64,000 bases of DNA, from assembly GCF_000425285.1 (NCBI RefSeq), contig NZ_AUDD01000001.1, positions 124,001 to 188,000 of the forward strand, in the 5' to 3' direction. Source of the DNA: Acidipropionibacterium jensenii DSM 20535 (GTDB lineage Bacteria; Actinomycetota; Actinomycetes; Propionibacteriales; Propionibacteriaceae). The notes under the pieces are model-generated. The model did no database searches. It was not told the origin of the DNA and saw nothing but the letters and a program-made list of their open reading frames with translations. Below are positions 16,561-25,831 of this stretch, in pieces; position 1 is the stretch's first letter; every line of letters begins with the position of its first letter. Position numbers and translations under genes: made by a program.

Positions 16561-16571
16561 CACAGCTCGGA

Positions 16572-18731
16572 TCACTCAGGCAGGATCCCCAGGTGCGAGT
16601 ACTTGGCCGGGGGGTTGGCCAGGGCGTCGCGGTCGATGACGGCCCGGGCATCCAGGGCGATCGCACCGGAGGGCGAGACCGTCAGCGGGTTCATCTCGGT
16701 CTCGGTGATCTCCGGGTGGTCGGCCACCAGGGTCGAGAACCGGGTGATGACCTTCACCAGGGCGTCCACGTCGGCACCCTCGGCGCCTCGGTAGCCCTTG
16801 ATGAGCGGCCAGATCCGCAGCGACTCGACCATCGTGCGGGCCAGACCGGCGTCCACCGGGGCCAGCTGGAGGGCGGAGTCCTTGAGAATCTCGGCCGAGG
16901 TGCCGCCGGCGGCGACCATGATGGTCTGGCCGAAGGAGGGATCCCGGGTGGATCCGAGGATCAGCTCGGCATTGCCCGCGCCGACCATCTGCTCGATGAC
17001 GACACCCTCGATGTGGGCCTCCGGCTTGGCCTTCTTGGCGTTGGCGACGATCTGCTCGAAGGCCGCGCGCACCTCATCGGCGTTCTTAGGGCCGACGACG
17101 ACGCCGCCGACGTCGGTCTTGTGGGTGATGTCGGGGGAGGCGATCTTGGCGACCACCGGGTAGCCCATCTCGTCGGCCAGCTTTGCAGCCTGGTCGGCGC
17201 TGGTGGCCAGCCGGGGCAGTGCGACCGGGATCCCGTAGGCGTCGAAGAGCTCTTTGGACTCGGTCTCGGGCAGCAGCCCGGAGTCAGGCACCCCGGCGAT
17301 CAGGGCGGCGGCCCGCTCCCGGTCGGGAGCGAAGTCGTCGGCGACGGCGGCCGGCGCGGCGGCCCGGTCGGTGTAGCTCTGGGACTGGGTGGTGTTGACG
17401 AAGGCGTCGACGGCGTTCTCGGGGAAATCGAAGGTCGGGATGCCGGCCGAGGCGAGCTTGGCGATGGCCTTGTCGTTCTCGGCGCCGCCGCCCATCCACA
17501 CCGCCAGCACCGGCTTGTCGGTGGTCTGCGCGGCGGCGATGACGGCGTCGGCGGAGCCGAGGATGTCGGTCATGGCCTGGGGGGTGAGGATCACCAGGAT
17601 GCCGTCGGCGTCGTCCTCGGAGACGGCGGCCTTGATGGCGGCCTGGTACCTCTTGGCCGGTGCATCGCCCAGGACGTCGATCGGGTTGGCGTGCGACCAG
17701 GCGGTCGGCAGCACCTCGTTGAGGGCGTCGAGGGTCGAGGGGGAGATCTCGGCGAGACGTCCGCCGCGCTCCGACAGGGCGTCGACCGACATGACGCCGG
17801 GGCCTCCGGCGTTGGTGACGACGGCCAGGGTGGGCTGGTGGGCGGTCCGGTCGGCCGCCAGCAGCTCGATGGTGTGGTACAGGTCGGAGATCCGCAGCAC
17901 CCGGGTGGCGCCGACCCTCTCGAAGGCGGCGTTGTAGACCTCATCGGCGCCGGCCATCGCACCGGTGTGCGAGACGGCGGCCTTGGCCGAGGCGGCGAAG
18001 CGTCCGGCCTTGTAGATGACCAGCGGCTTCTTGGCGGTGAACCGCCGGGCCGCCGCGGTGAAGGCCTGGGCGTCGGAGATCGACTCGGCGTAGACGACCG
18101 CGGCGTGGGTGTCCTTGTCGTCGACCAGGTAGTCCAGGGTGGCCGCCAGCTCGACGTCGGCGGCGTTTCCGAGGGTGACGAGCTTGGAGAAGCCGATCCC
18201 CTTGCCCAGGGCCCACTCGATGACGGCCGCGGTGAGAGCGCCCGACTGGGAGACCAGGGCGATGTTGCCCGGCTTGGGCATGTGCCCGGCGAAGGTGGCG
18301 TTGAGGCGGCGCTCGGGAACCTGGAGTCCCAGGCAGTTCGGCCCGAGCAGGCGCATCCCGGCCTTGTGGCAGATGTCGACGACGTGGTCCTCCATCGCGC
18401 GGCCCTCGGGGCCGACCTCGCGGAACCCGGCGGCCATGCAGATGATGCCCTTGACGCCGGCCTCGGCGCACTGCTTCACGACGTCGAGAACACCGACCGC
18501 CGGCACGCACAGGATGGCGAGATCGGGAGTCTCAGGGGTTTCACGAACGCTCGGGAAGGCGGGCACGCCGCCGATCGACTCGTGCTTGGGATTGATGGGA
18601 TAGACGACGCCGTCAAAATTCCCATTGAGAAGATTGCGGACAACCATGTGTCCGAGGTTGGTGGGCTTGGTGCCCGCTCCCACAACCGCGACGCGGTGCG
18701 GAGTGAACAGACAATCCAGTTCGCCACTCAT
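16572..18731 (-). CDS. ADP-forming acyl-CoA synthetase (acetate--CoA ligase type), single chain
   Basis: A 719-residue enzyme of the NDP-forming acyl-CoA synthetase family, which interconverts acyl-CoA plus ADP and phosphate with acid plus ATP. Order: CoA-binding domain (1-130), two succinyl-CoA-ligase-like domains with the phospho-accepting H255 in VSHTGAMAG (130-470), then an ATP-grasp domain (490-719, KIASPDITHKTDVGGV and EQMVGAGNAELILG). The fused alpha-beta arrangement is complete and no GNAT domain is attached, so it is not a Pat-type protein acetylase. The ATG at 18731 is preceded by GGAGGT; an ATG 15 bases upstream is less likely. In a propionic fermenter it could conserve energy by making acetate or propionate; substrate unproven. 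Confidence 0.88.
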   Translation of the reverse strand: MSGELDCLFTPHRVAVVGAGTKPTNLGHMVVRNLLNGNFDGVVYPINPKHESIGGVPAFPSVRETPETPDLAILCVPAVGVLDVVKQCAEAGVKGIICMAAGFREVGPEGRAMEDHVVDICHKAGMRLLGPNCLGLQVPERRLNATFAGHMPKPGNIALVSQSGALTAAVIEWALGKGIGFSKLVTLGNAADVELAATLDYLVDDKDTHAAVVYAESISDAQAFTAAARRFTAKKPLVIYKAGRFAASAKAAVSHTGAMAGADEVYNAAFERVGATRVLRISDLYHTIELLAADRTAHQPTLAVVTNAGGPGVMSVDALSERGGRLAEISPSTLDALNEVLPTAWSHANPIDVLGDAPAKRYQAAIKAAVSEDDADGILVILTPQAMTDILGSADAVIAAAQTTDKPVLAVWMGGGAENDKAIAKLASAGIPTFDFPENAVDAFVNTTQSQSYTDRAAAPAAVADDFAPDRERAAALIAGVPDSGLLPETESKELFDAYGIPVALPRLATSADQAAKLADEMGYPVVAKIASPDITHKTDVGGVVVGPKNADEVRAAFEQIVANAKKAKPEAHIEGVVIEQMVGAGNAELILGSTRDPSFGQTIMVAAGGTSAEILKDSALQLAPVDAGLARTMVESLRIWPLIKGYRGAEGADVDALVKVITRFSTLVADHPEITETEMNPLTVSPSGAIALDARAVIDRDALANPPAKYSHLGILPE

Positions 18732-18834
18732 TGGTGAGACCTCCATGTCAAAGATTTGCCGGCGAGCCCGCGGGAACCCGCCGCTGGCACAGTAGCAGAC
18801 GTGTTTTCGGGCAATAATTCCGGCACGGAGTTGT

Positions 18835-18864
18835 ATTCTTAATCGCTCTGGACGCACTTGTAAT
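18835..18864 (-). promoter_or_regulatory. candidate promoter of the acyl-CoA synthetase gene
   Basis: The 361-base gap 18732-19092 between the divergent acyl-CoA synthetase and phosphohexomutase genes is AT-richer than its surroundings. On the minus strand TTACAA (18859-18864) and TAAGAAT (18835-18841) are spaced like -35 and -10 elements, about 100 bases before the start codon. I see no other element in the gap beyond ordinary promoter-like AT runs. Confidence 0.35.
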
Positions 18865-19092
18865 CAGCGATGAACAGGTGATCCACAGGGAAAATGTCAT
18901 GGGACATTTGATGCAAAGTTGCAGGCGTCAGATCACAGGGTTGAACGCGAGGGTCACGACGTCTGCGCCCGGCTCCGGGGCGCCAACCTCAGCAATGGCG
19001 CGAGACGGAACGCTCAGGCTCGTTGCGCGAACCGATCGTCGGGACCGAGCGGTCGTGGTGGCCGGCGGGCGCCGACGGCTACCGTCGGTGAC

Positions 19093-20517
19093 ATGGCTGA
19101 TGAGATCGAGTTCGGTACCGGCGGTTGGCGCGCAGTGATCGCCGACACCTTCACCAAGGCCAACGTCCAGCGACTGGCCCAGGGGCTGGCCGACCGGATC
19201 CACCACGAGAAGGTGTCCGACCGCCCGGTCGTCATCGGCTACGACCAGCGCTTCCTCTCTCCTGAGTTCGCCTGGTGGGCGGCCGAGGTGCTCGCCGGCA
19301 ACGGCATCCACGTCCGCATCATCGACCGGCCGGCCCCCACCCCGATGATCATGTGGACCGTCCGCGACAAGGAGTGCGCCTACGGGCTGGCCGTCACGGC
19401 CTCCCACAACCCCGCCATCTACAACGGCATCAAGGTCTTCACCGAGGGCGGCCGGGACGCCGAGGTCGAGGTCACCGGTCCGCTCCAGGAGCACGTCAAC
19501 CGGCTGACAGCCGACGACGTGCGGGCCATCACCCGCGCCGAGGCCCTCGACCAGGGGCTCATCCGGGTGCAGACCTCGATGAACTGGTACATCGACTCGA
19601 TCCTCGACCAGGTGGACCTCGACGTCATCCGGCACGCCCACCTCAAGATCGTCCTGGACCCGATGTTCGGGGTCTCCAAGACCTGCCTCCAGACCATCCT
19701 GCTCACCGCCCGCTGCGACGTCGATACCATCCACGAGCGCCGCGACACCCTGTTCGGCGGCCGGCTCCCCTCGCCCAACTCGAAGACCCTCAAGGCGCTG
19801 GCCGGGGTGGTGGTCGAGCGCGGCGCCGATCTGGGCATCGCCACCGACGGGGACGCCGACCGGCTCGGCATCATCGACGACCTGGGCAATTTCCTGCACC
19901 CCAACCAGATCCTGGTGCTGCTGTACACCTACCTGCTGGAGGAGAAGGGATGGGTGGGCCCGTGCGTGCGCAACCTGGCCACCACCCACCTGCTCGACCG
20001 GGTCGCCGAGGCCCACGGGCAGAAGTGCTACGAGGTGCCGGTCGGCTTCAAGTGGGTCTCGGCGAAGATGGCCGAGACCGGTGCGGTGATCGGCGGCGAG
20101 TCCTCCGGCGGCCTGACCGTCAAGGGCCACATCTCCGGCAAGGACGGCGTCTACGCCGGCACCCTGCTGGTCGAGATGATCGCCAGGCGGGGCAAGCCGC
20201 TCTCCCAGATCTACGCCGATATCGTCGAGCGCTACGGCAGTTTCGAGATGGTGGAGGACGACTTCTCCTTCGCCCCGGAGGCCAAGGAGGGGCTGAGGAG
20301 GCGGATCTACGTCGACAAGGACCTGCCGGCCTTCGACCTGGCGGTCGACCACGTCTCCGACATGGACGGCATCAAGGTCTACTTCTCCAACGGCGGCTGG
20401 CTCATCGTCCGGTTCTCCGGCACCGAGCCGCTGCTGAGGGTGTTCTGCGAGATGCCCGACGCCGCCCTGGCCCAGCGGTGCGTCGACGCGGTGGTCGACA
20501 AGTACGACCTCGGCTGA
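19093..20517 (+). CDS. phosphoglucomutase/phosphomannomutase family protein
   Basis: A 474-residue alpha-D-phosphohexomutase that moves phosphate between C1 and C6 of a hexose. All four family signatures are present: the phosphoserine loop TASHNP with S104, the Mg2+ loop ATDGDADRLG, the sugar loop GGESSGG, and the phosphate-binding loop RFSGTEPLLR near the end. Starting at MADEIEFGTGGWRA gives the usual N-terminus (FGTGGWR); the frame upstream reads through unconserved, Arg-rich sequence and is not coding. It is divergent from the acyl-CoA synthetase. Glucose or mannose specificity cannot be told by eye; it may supply glucose-1-phosphate for glycogen or trehalose. Confidence 0.9.
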   Translation: MADEIEFGTGGWRAVIADTFTKANVQRLAQGLADRIHHEKVSDRPVVIGYDQRFLSPEFAWWAAEVLAGNGIHVRIIDRPAPTPMIMWTVRDKECAYGLAVTASHNPAIYNGIKVFTEGGRDAEVEVTGPLQEHVNRLTADDVRAITRAEALDQGLIRVQTSMNWYIDSILDQVDLDVIRHAHLKIVLDPMFGVSKTCLQTILLTARCDVDTIHERRDTLFGGRLPSPNSKTLKALAGVVVERGADLGIATDGDADRLGIIDDLGNFLHPNQILVLLYTYLLEEKGWVGPCVRNLATTHLLDRVAEAHGQKCYEVPVGFKWVSAKMAETGAVIGGESSGGLTVKGHISGKDGVYAGTLLVEMIARRGKPLSQIYADIVERYGSFEMVEDDFSFAPEAKEGLRRRIYVDKDLPAFDLAVDHVSDMDGIKVYFSNGGWLIVRFSGTEPLLRVFCEMPDAALAQRCVDAVVDKYDLG

Positions 20518-20542
20518 GTCGCCCCGGGCCCTCTTCAACCAC

Positions 20543-21979
20543 TCAGTCGATCCGTTCCAGGCCGCCGGACAGCACCCCGGCCAGGGTCGACCGGGTGGCC
20601 CGCAACCCGCCGACCACCATCAGCGCTCCCGCGGCGACCACCGCCGCGGTGACCGCCATGGTGAGCGGATCCAGGATCAGCGCCACCCCGACCAGGGGCA
20701 TCAGGACGATCGCCGCGCTGGCGATCGAGACCGCCATCACGAACCACAACGGCCCCAGCACGGCACGGCGTCTGGCCTGCTCCTGCTCGGCCATCGTCAT
20801 CCCGACCAGATCCAGGCCGACCTCCACATCGCGGCGGTCCAGCACCGCCGAGGTCTGGTTGATGCCGACCGAGCAGGCCACCGTCGCGAAGGCGAAAGCG
20901 ATGGTGAGGATGATCCCGGTGCGGATGTCGGCGATCAGCATCGCTCCGGCAGGATCTGCGTCAGCACTGCCGGCCTTGCCGATCAGGGCGACGCCGGCGC
21001 CGCCGGCCACCGCGACGAAGCACACCGAGCCCAGTGCCGAGACCTGGCGCCAGGCGGCCCGGGGGGACTCCAGCACCATCCGCGCGGCCACCACCGCCGG
21101 TGCGGTCCGGGCCCTGCGCAGCCGGGACCGGAAGTACACCGCCAGCAGTTTCGGCCCGACGATGGAGATCACGCCCAGTCCGATCGCGATCGCCAGCAGG
21201 ACGACGGCGATCGACACCACCGGTCCGGTGCCGACCCCAAGAAGGGGTGCGATCCGCCCGGCCGACGCCGCCACCGTCAGCAGGACGACGCCGATGATGA
21301 TCCGCGCCACCGAGACGCGCTGGGCGGTGGAACGCATCCGCACTCTCAGCGGGGAGATCTCGACCCGGCGCAGGCTCACCGCCGAACTGGCCAGGGCCAG
21401 CACCAGCAGGGCGCCGATGACCCCGGCCAGGGCGGGGGCACTGAGCAGCAGCGAGGAGGCCCCGATCCGGGATCCGTTGACGCGCAGCAGGCCCAGCAGG
21501 GGGATCGACAGGCCGTATCCCAGGATCCCGATGAGGCACCCGACCAGGGCGTGCGCACCGGCCTCGGCGAGGGTGAGCAGTCGCAGCGTGCCCGACCGGG
21601 CGCCGAGCAGACGCAGTGAGGACAGCCGCTCGTCGCGGCGTCTGGCCGACAGCCGGGCCGCCGAGGAGGCCAGGGTCGCCAGCGGCATCACCAGCAGGAC
21701 CGCCGCCAGCCCCGACAGGCCGCGGTAGATGACGCTCATCTGGCCGGGGATCCGCCAGAACACGGCGGCACCGGCGATGACGTCGAGGGTGATCGTGGCG
21801 ATCACCGCGAAGGCGGTCACCGGCAGCCCCCAGGAGCGCCGGTCGGCCAGGGTGGGGCGGGCCAGCATCGGCCAGATCGCGGCGGTGGACCGCAGGGAAC
21901 CGGCGCCGGGCATCTCGAGCGGGGACGGGTAGTGGACAGGGGTCGGGTTCTCAGCAGGGTTCGGAAGGCCGGTGGTCAT
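20543..21979 (-). CDS. FtsX-like ABC transporter permease
   Basis: A 478-residue membrane protein of the FtsX/MacB permease type, with about eight to ten hydrophobic helices. The first FtsX-like block (about residues 60-160) holds the typical cytoplasmic SARRRDERLSSLRLLGA segment, a feature of actinobacterial FtsX-like permeases, and a second block follows at 330-470 (DVEVGLDLVGMTMAEQEQARRRAVLG). The ATG overlaps the stop of the ATPase gene by four bases, so the two form one transporter. Such systems move lipids, peptides or antibiotics rather than import sugars. No sensor kinase of the BceS type is adjacent. Confidence 0.82.
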   Translation of the reverse strand: MTTGLPNPAENPTPVHYPSPLEMPGAGSLRSTAAIWPMLARPTLADRRSWGLPVTAFAVIATITLDVIAGAAVFWRIPGQMSVIYRGLSGLAAVLLVMPLATLASSAARLSARRRDERLSSLRLLGARSGTLRLLTLAEAGAHALVGCLIGILGYGLSIPLLGLLRVNGSRIGASSLLLSAPALAGVIGALLVLALASSAVSLRRVEISPLRVRMRSTAQRVSVARIIIGVVLLTVAASAGRIAPLLGVGTGPVVSIAVVLLAIAIGLGVISIVGPKLLAVYFRSRLRRARTAPAVVAARMVLESPRAAWRQVSALGSVCFVAVAGGAGVALIGKAGSADADPAGAMLIADIRTGIILTIAFAFATVACSVGINQTSAVLDRRDVEVGLDLVGMTMAEQEQARRRAVLGPLWFVMAVSIASAAIVLMPLVGVALILDPLTMAVTAAVVAAGALMVVGGLRATRSTLAGVLSGGLERID

Positions 21980-22779
21980 CGACGTCCTCCCGTCACCTGC
22001 TGGTCGGAGACGATCCGGCCGTCGGCCAGGGTGAGGATCCGCGAGCAGCACCGCGCGACGTTGATGTCGTGGGTCACCACCACCAGGGTGCGTCCCCGGC
22101 CGGTCACCGAGTGCAGCAGGGCGGTCATCACGTCGACCGAGGTGGCGCTGTCCAGGGCGCCGGTGGGCTCGTCGGCGAAGACCAGGGCCGGGTCGATGGC
22201 CTGGGCGCGGGCGATCGCCACCCGCTGGGCCTGGCCTCCCGACAGCTGTCCGATCCGACGTTCCCCCAGACCCGGCAGGCCCAACGCCACCAGCCATTCC
22301 TCGGCCTGCCTCTCGGCGGCCGCCCGCGGGACGCCGTTGAGCATCAGCGGGAGGGCGACGTTCTCCACCGCGGTCAACTCGGGGACGAGCATCCCCTGCT
22401 GGAAGACGAATCCGAGGTGCTCCCGGCGCAGCCGGGCCCGCCCGGCGGCATCGAGGGTCTCGAGGCGGATCTGCCCGCTCGGCAGCTGCAGCCCGATCGC
22501 ACCGGAGGTGACCGGCAGGATCCCCGACAGGCAGTGCAGCAGGGTGGTCTTGCCCGATCCGGAGGGGCCCATGATCGCCACCGAGGACCCGGCGGCGATC
22601 GTCAGGCTGACCCCCACCAGGGCGTGGGTGGGTCCGTAGGACTTCACCAGCCGGTCGGCGACAATCAGCGGCGGCGCCCCGGTCGCCACAGGGCTGGTCG
22701 TCACCGGGCCGGTCGCCACAGGGCTGTTCAGGAATGGGCGGGGGCCGTCAATGGTCTGCGGTTGCGGATTGCTCGACAT
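21976..22779 (-). CDS. ABC transporter ATP-binding protein (LolD/MacB type)
   Basis: A 267-residue ATPase that powers the FtsX-like permease encoded directly downstream. Walker A is GPSGSGKTT, followed by the Q-loop FVFQQGMLVPELT, the signature LSGGQAQR, Walker B LVFADEPTGALD and the switch histidine in VVTHD, all intact. The first 35 residues are a Pro/Thr/Val-rich tail containing a small repeat (PVATGPVTTSPVATG) and are dispensable-looking. ATG at 22779 is preferred to a TTG eight codons upstream. The gene diverges from succinate-semialdehyde dehydrogenase with about 106 bases between. Confidence 0.88.
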   Translation of the reverse strand: MSSNPQPQTIDGPRPFLNSPVATGPVTTSPVATGAPPLIVADRLVKSYGPTHALVGVSLTIAAGSSVAIMGPSGSGKTTLLHCLSGILPVTSGAIGLQLPSGQIRLETLDAAGRARLRREHLGFVFQQGMLVPELTAVENVALPLMLNGVPRAAAERQAEEWLVALGLPGLGERRIGQLSGGQAQRVAIARAQAIDPALVFADEPTGALDSATSVDVMTALLHSVTGRGRTLVVVTHDINVARCCSRILTLADGRIVSDQQVTGGRR

Positions 22780-22838
22780 GACCCACAGCCTGCTCGGAGC
22801 CAATGTCGTCGCGAATCATTCCCCGGGACTGTTCTGCC

Positions 22839-22856
22839 GTCATCCGACGGAATGAC
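22839..22856. promoter_or_regulatory. imperfect inverted repeat in a divergent promoter region
   Basis: GTCATCCG and CGGAATGAC are inverted around a single A with a one-base bulge, between the ABC ATPase and dehydrogenase genes. It could be an operator for either gene. No adjacent regulator gene suggests the protein. Confidence 0.3.
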
Positions 22857-22885
22857 TGCCGAACCGGAGTCGTAATGTGGGGGAC

Positions 22886-24349
22886 ATGACGACCGCTGAC
22901 CGTTCGCTTCCATCAGATCTTCCCTCCCAGTTGTTCATTGGTGGTGAATGGGTCGATGCCGATGGTGGCCGCACCTTCGACGTCATCGATCCCGCCACCG
23001 AGGAGGTCCTCACCTCCATCGCCGACGCCGGCCCCCTCCAGGGCATCGACGCCCTGGATGCCGCCGTTGCCGCTCAGGACGCCTGGGCGGCCACCGCCCC
23101 TCGGGAGCGAGGCGAGATCCTGCTCCGCGGCTGGGAGCTCATCACCGAGCGCCGCGACGACTTCGCCCGCCTGATGACCCTCGAGATGGGCAAGCCGCTG
23201 GCCGATGCCTACGGCGAGGTCACCTATGGCGCCGAGTTCCTCCGCTGGTTCTCCGAGGAGGCCGTGCGCATCCGCGGCGACTACGGCATTCTGCCCGAGG
23301 GCAAGGTCCGCCAGCTGGTGACCAAGCGTCCGGTGGGCCCCTGCCTGTTCATCACCCCGTGGAACTTCCCGCTGGCGATGTCCACCCGCAAGGCCGGCCC
23401 GGCCCTGGCCGCCGGCTGCACCGTCATCATCCGGCCCGCCTCGGCCACCCCGCTGACCACCATGCTCTTCGCCAAGGTGATGCAGGACGCCGGCCTTCCC
23501 GCCGGAGTGCTCAACATCATCACCGGCCGCAGCCACGACGTCACCGACAAGATCCTGGCGGATCCGCGACTGCGCAAGCTGTCCTTCACCGGCTCGACCC
23601 CGGTCGGCCAGGGGCTGCTCGCCAAGGCCTCCGAGCACGTGTTGCGCACCTCGATGGAGCTGGGCGGCAATGCCCCCTTCATCGTCTTCGACGACGCCGA
23701 CGTCGACGCCGCCGTGGAGGGCGCCAAGGGCGCCAAGATGCGCAACATGGGCGAGGCCTGCATCGCCGCGAACCGGTTCATCCTCCACGAGTCGGTGGCC
23801 GAGGAGTTCACCGAGAAGTTCACCAAGTACATGTCCGGCCTGACGGTCGGCGACGGGATGGCCGAGGGCAGCGAGGTCGGACCGCTCATCACCGATCACG
23901 ACCGGGCCAAGGTGCACGGTCTGGTCGAGTCGGCCAAGGCCTCCGGCGGCACCGTGCTGACCGGTGGCGAGATGCCTTCCGGGAAGGGCTACTTCTACCC
24001 GCCGACGGTGATCTCGGGGGTGGCCCCCGACGCCGAGGTGATGACCACCGAGATCTTCGGGCCGGTCGCCCCGATCACCACCTTCTCCACCGAGGAGGAG
24101 GCCCTGGCGATCGCCAACTCGGTTCCGGTCGGTCTGGCCGGGTACGTCTACACCCGCGACGTCGACCGCATCCAGCGGATGGCCGCCAAGCTCGAGACCG
24201 GCATGATCGGCGCCAATATCGGCGTCTTCTCCAATGCTGCGGCGCCTTTCGGCGGCGTCAAGGAGTCCGGTCTGGGACGCGAGGGGTCCTACCAGGGCAT
24301 CGAGGAGTTCCTGGAGACCATCTACGTGGCCCTTCCCGACCCGTCCTGA
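22886..24349 (+). CDS. gabD: NAD(P)-dependent succinate-semialdehyde dehydrogenase
   Basis: A 487-residue aldehyde dehydrogenase that oxidises succinate semialdehyde to succinate, joining GABA or 4-hydroxybutyrate use to the TCA cycle. The Rossmann entry ITPWNFPLAM, the SFTGSTPVGQ loop, the general base E258 in MELGGNAPF and the catalytic C292 in GEACIAANRF are in place. The C-terminal APFGGVKESGLGREGSYQGIEEFLE is typical of GabD. The ATG at 22886 has a GGGGGA site upstream. No GABA transaminase lies nearby, so the physiological substrate may be another semialdehyde. Confidence 0.85.
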   Translation: MTTADRSLPSDLPSQLFIGGEWVDADGGRTFDVIDPATEEVLTSIADAGPLQGIDALDAAVAAQDAWAATAPRERGEILLRGWELITERRDDFARLMTLEMGKPLADAYGEVTYGAEFLRWFSEEAVRIRGDYGILPEGKVRQLVTKRPVGPCLFITPWNFPLAMSTRKAGPALAAGCTVIIRPASATPLTTMLFAKVMQDAGLPAGVLNIITGRSHDVTDKILADPRLRKLSFTGSTPVGQGLLAKASEHVLRTSMELGGNAPFIVFDDADVDAAVEGAKGAKMRNMGEACIAANRFILHESVAEEFTEKFTKYMSGLTVGDGMAEGSEVGPLITDHDRAKVHGLVESAKASGGTVLTGGEMPSGKGYFYPPTVISGVAPDAEVMTTEIFGPVAPITTFSTEEEALAIANSVPVGLAGYVYTRDVDRIQRMAAKLETGMIGANIGVFSNAAAPFGGVKESGLGREGSYQGIEEFLETIYVALPDPS

Positions 24350-24408
24350 TCCGCCCCTTCTGATCCGAGGAGTCCCCGTCGGGGGCCCGTTCAGCTCGCC
24401 TGGACGTG

Positions 24409-24600
24409 GCCCTCGACCCAGGGCCTCAGGTCGCCCAGCACCGGATCCTCGAGCGGGTCGCCGACCTCGTCGACCGGGGCACGGTGGTCACCACCGCGGC
24501 CCGCTGCCTGACCCCGATCAACGTCGAGCAGCTGCGGCGGGCCCACCAGATCGTCGAGTCGGGCCACACCCTCGCCAAGGTGGTGCTGCACGGCTGGCCG
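24409..24600 (+). pseudogene. 3' remnant of a zinc-binding (MDR) alcohol dehydrogenase gene
   Basis: In the 340-base gap between gabD and the phosphofructokinase gene, one frame reads as the last 60 or so residues of an MDR alcohol dehydrogenase of the adh_fam_1 type: QHRILERVADLVDRG, then TTAARCLTPINVEQL, then RRAHQIVESGHTLAKVVLHGW. This matches the family's usual ending (HR.L..VA.LVD.G, PINA.NLR.AH, ESG...GK.VLEG). The nucleotide-binding and catalytic domains are absent, because gabD's end lies only about 60 bases upstream, and no in-frame stop follows at the expected place. It is therefore a decayed 3' fragment rather than a gene. Confidence 0.65.
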
Positions 24601-24689
24601 CGGTCCGCAGATCCGGTGCCGGACCCCCGGCGCGCTGACGCCGGGGCCCGGACATGGCAGGATGACCGCCAGACAGACAGGAGGGGTCC

Positions 24690-25820
24690 ATGCCCAAGAA
24701 GAAGAAGGTCGGCATTCTTACCGCTGGTGGTGACTGCCCGGGCCTCAACGCTGCCATCCGCGGCTTCGGGAAGGCCGCCATCCGCGAGTTCGACATGGAG
24801 CTCGTCGGCTTCCTGGACGGCGTCCGCGGGCTGGCCGAGAATCGCTACATGAAGCTGGACGGCCGGGCCCTGTCGGGGATCCTCACGATCGGCGGGACGA
24901 TCCTGGGCACCAGCCGCGACAAGGTCAACCGGATGCTGGTCGACGGCGAGACCCGCGACATGATCCCCACCATCGTGGAGAACTACGAGAAGCTCGGCCT
25001 GGACGCCCTGGTCACCCTCGGCGGTGGCGGCACCGCCCGCAACGCCAACAAGCTGTCCAAGGCGGGGCTCAACGTCGTCCATCTGCCGAAGACCATCGAC
25101 AACGATATCGTCGGCACCGACGACTCCTTCGGGTTCTCGACCGCCCTGGAGATCGCCACCGAGGCCATCGACCGGCTGCACTCCACCGCCCACTCCCACC
25201 ACCGGATCATCCTCGCCGAGATCATGGGTCACCGGGCCGGATGGCTGGCGCTGGGATCGGGGATCGCCGGCGGTGCCGACGTCATCTTGCTGCCCGAGCT
25301 GCCCTACCACATCGACTCGATCGTCAACGCGGTCGAGGCCCGCCGCAGGCAGGGGCTGAGCTTCTCGGTGATCGCGGTCGCCGAGGGGGCTCGTGACGAG
25401 ACCGATGCCCTCGCCCTGTCCGGCGCCCAGGCTCTGGTCGACGAGACCAGGAACCCCTCCACCAGGGAGACGGCCAAGAAGGCCAAGCGGGACCTCGAGC
25501 GCTCGATGCGCGACAACACCTTCAAACTGGCCAGCCAGCTGGAGGCCGCCACCGGACTGGACTCCCGGGTCACCATTCTGGGATATGTCCAGAGGGGCGG
25601 GACGCCGTGCGCCCAGGACCGGCTGCTGGCCACCCGGCTGGGGACCAAGGGGGCCCAGGTGGTCCAGGACGGCGAGTTCGGGATCATGGTCGCCGCGAAG
25701 GGCACCGGCACCGGCACCGTCCCCCTCAAGGAGGTCGGCGGCAAGGTGAAGTACGTGCCGCTGGACCACCCCTGGGTGGAAGCCGCCCGTGAGGTCGGGA
25801 CGAACCTCGGCGACGGCTGA
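24690..25820 (+). CDS. 6-phosphofructokinase, lysine (PPi-type or group III) variant
   Basis: A 376-residue phosphofructokinase that makes fructose 1,6-bisphosphate. The first strand is GILTAGGDCPGLNA, the catalytic loop is PKTIDND with D137, and MGHRAGW binds the sugar phosphate. Two positions decide the phosphoryl donor. K134 replaces the glycine of ATP-dependent enzymes, as in PPi-dependent and group III members. The GGDG(S/T) motif reads GGGGT (111-115), lacking the usual aspartate. Such GGGGT/GGNGT forms occur in a distinct branch of the family. Propionibacteria are known for PPi-dependent phosphofructokinase, so PPi is plausible, but ATP cannot be excluded. An AGGAGG ribosome binding site precedes the ATG. 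Confidence 0.87.
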   Translation: MPKKKKVGILTAGGDCPGLNAAIRGFGKAAIREFDMELVGFLDGVRGLAENRYMKLDGRALSGILTIGGTILGTSRDKVNRMLVDGETRDMIPTIVENYEKLGLDALVTLGGGGTARNANKLSKAGLNVVHLPKTIDNDIVGTDDSFGFSTALEIATEAIDRLHSTAHSHHRIILAEIMGHRAGWLALGSGIAGGADVILLPELPYHIDSIVNAVEARRRQGLSFSVIAVAEGARDETDALALSGAQALVDETRNPSTRETAKKAKRDLERSMRDNTFKLASQLEAATGLDSRVTILGYVQRGGTPCAQDRLLATRLGTKGAQVVQDGEFGIMVAAKGTGTGTVPLKEVGGKVKYVPLDHPWVEAAREVGTNLGDG

Positions 25821-25831
25821 TCCGTCCGGGC

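Noticed and set aside
15942-18737. 931-codon open frame on the plus strand crossing the repeat block and the acyl-CoA synthetase gene
   Set aside because: It is antisense to a clear enzyme gene and its first part is repeat-derived low-complexity sequence.
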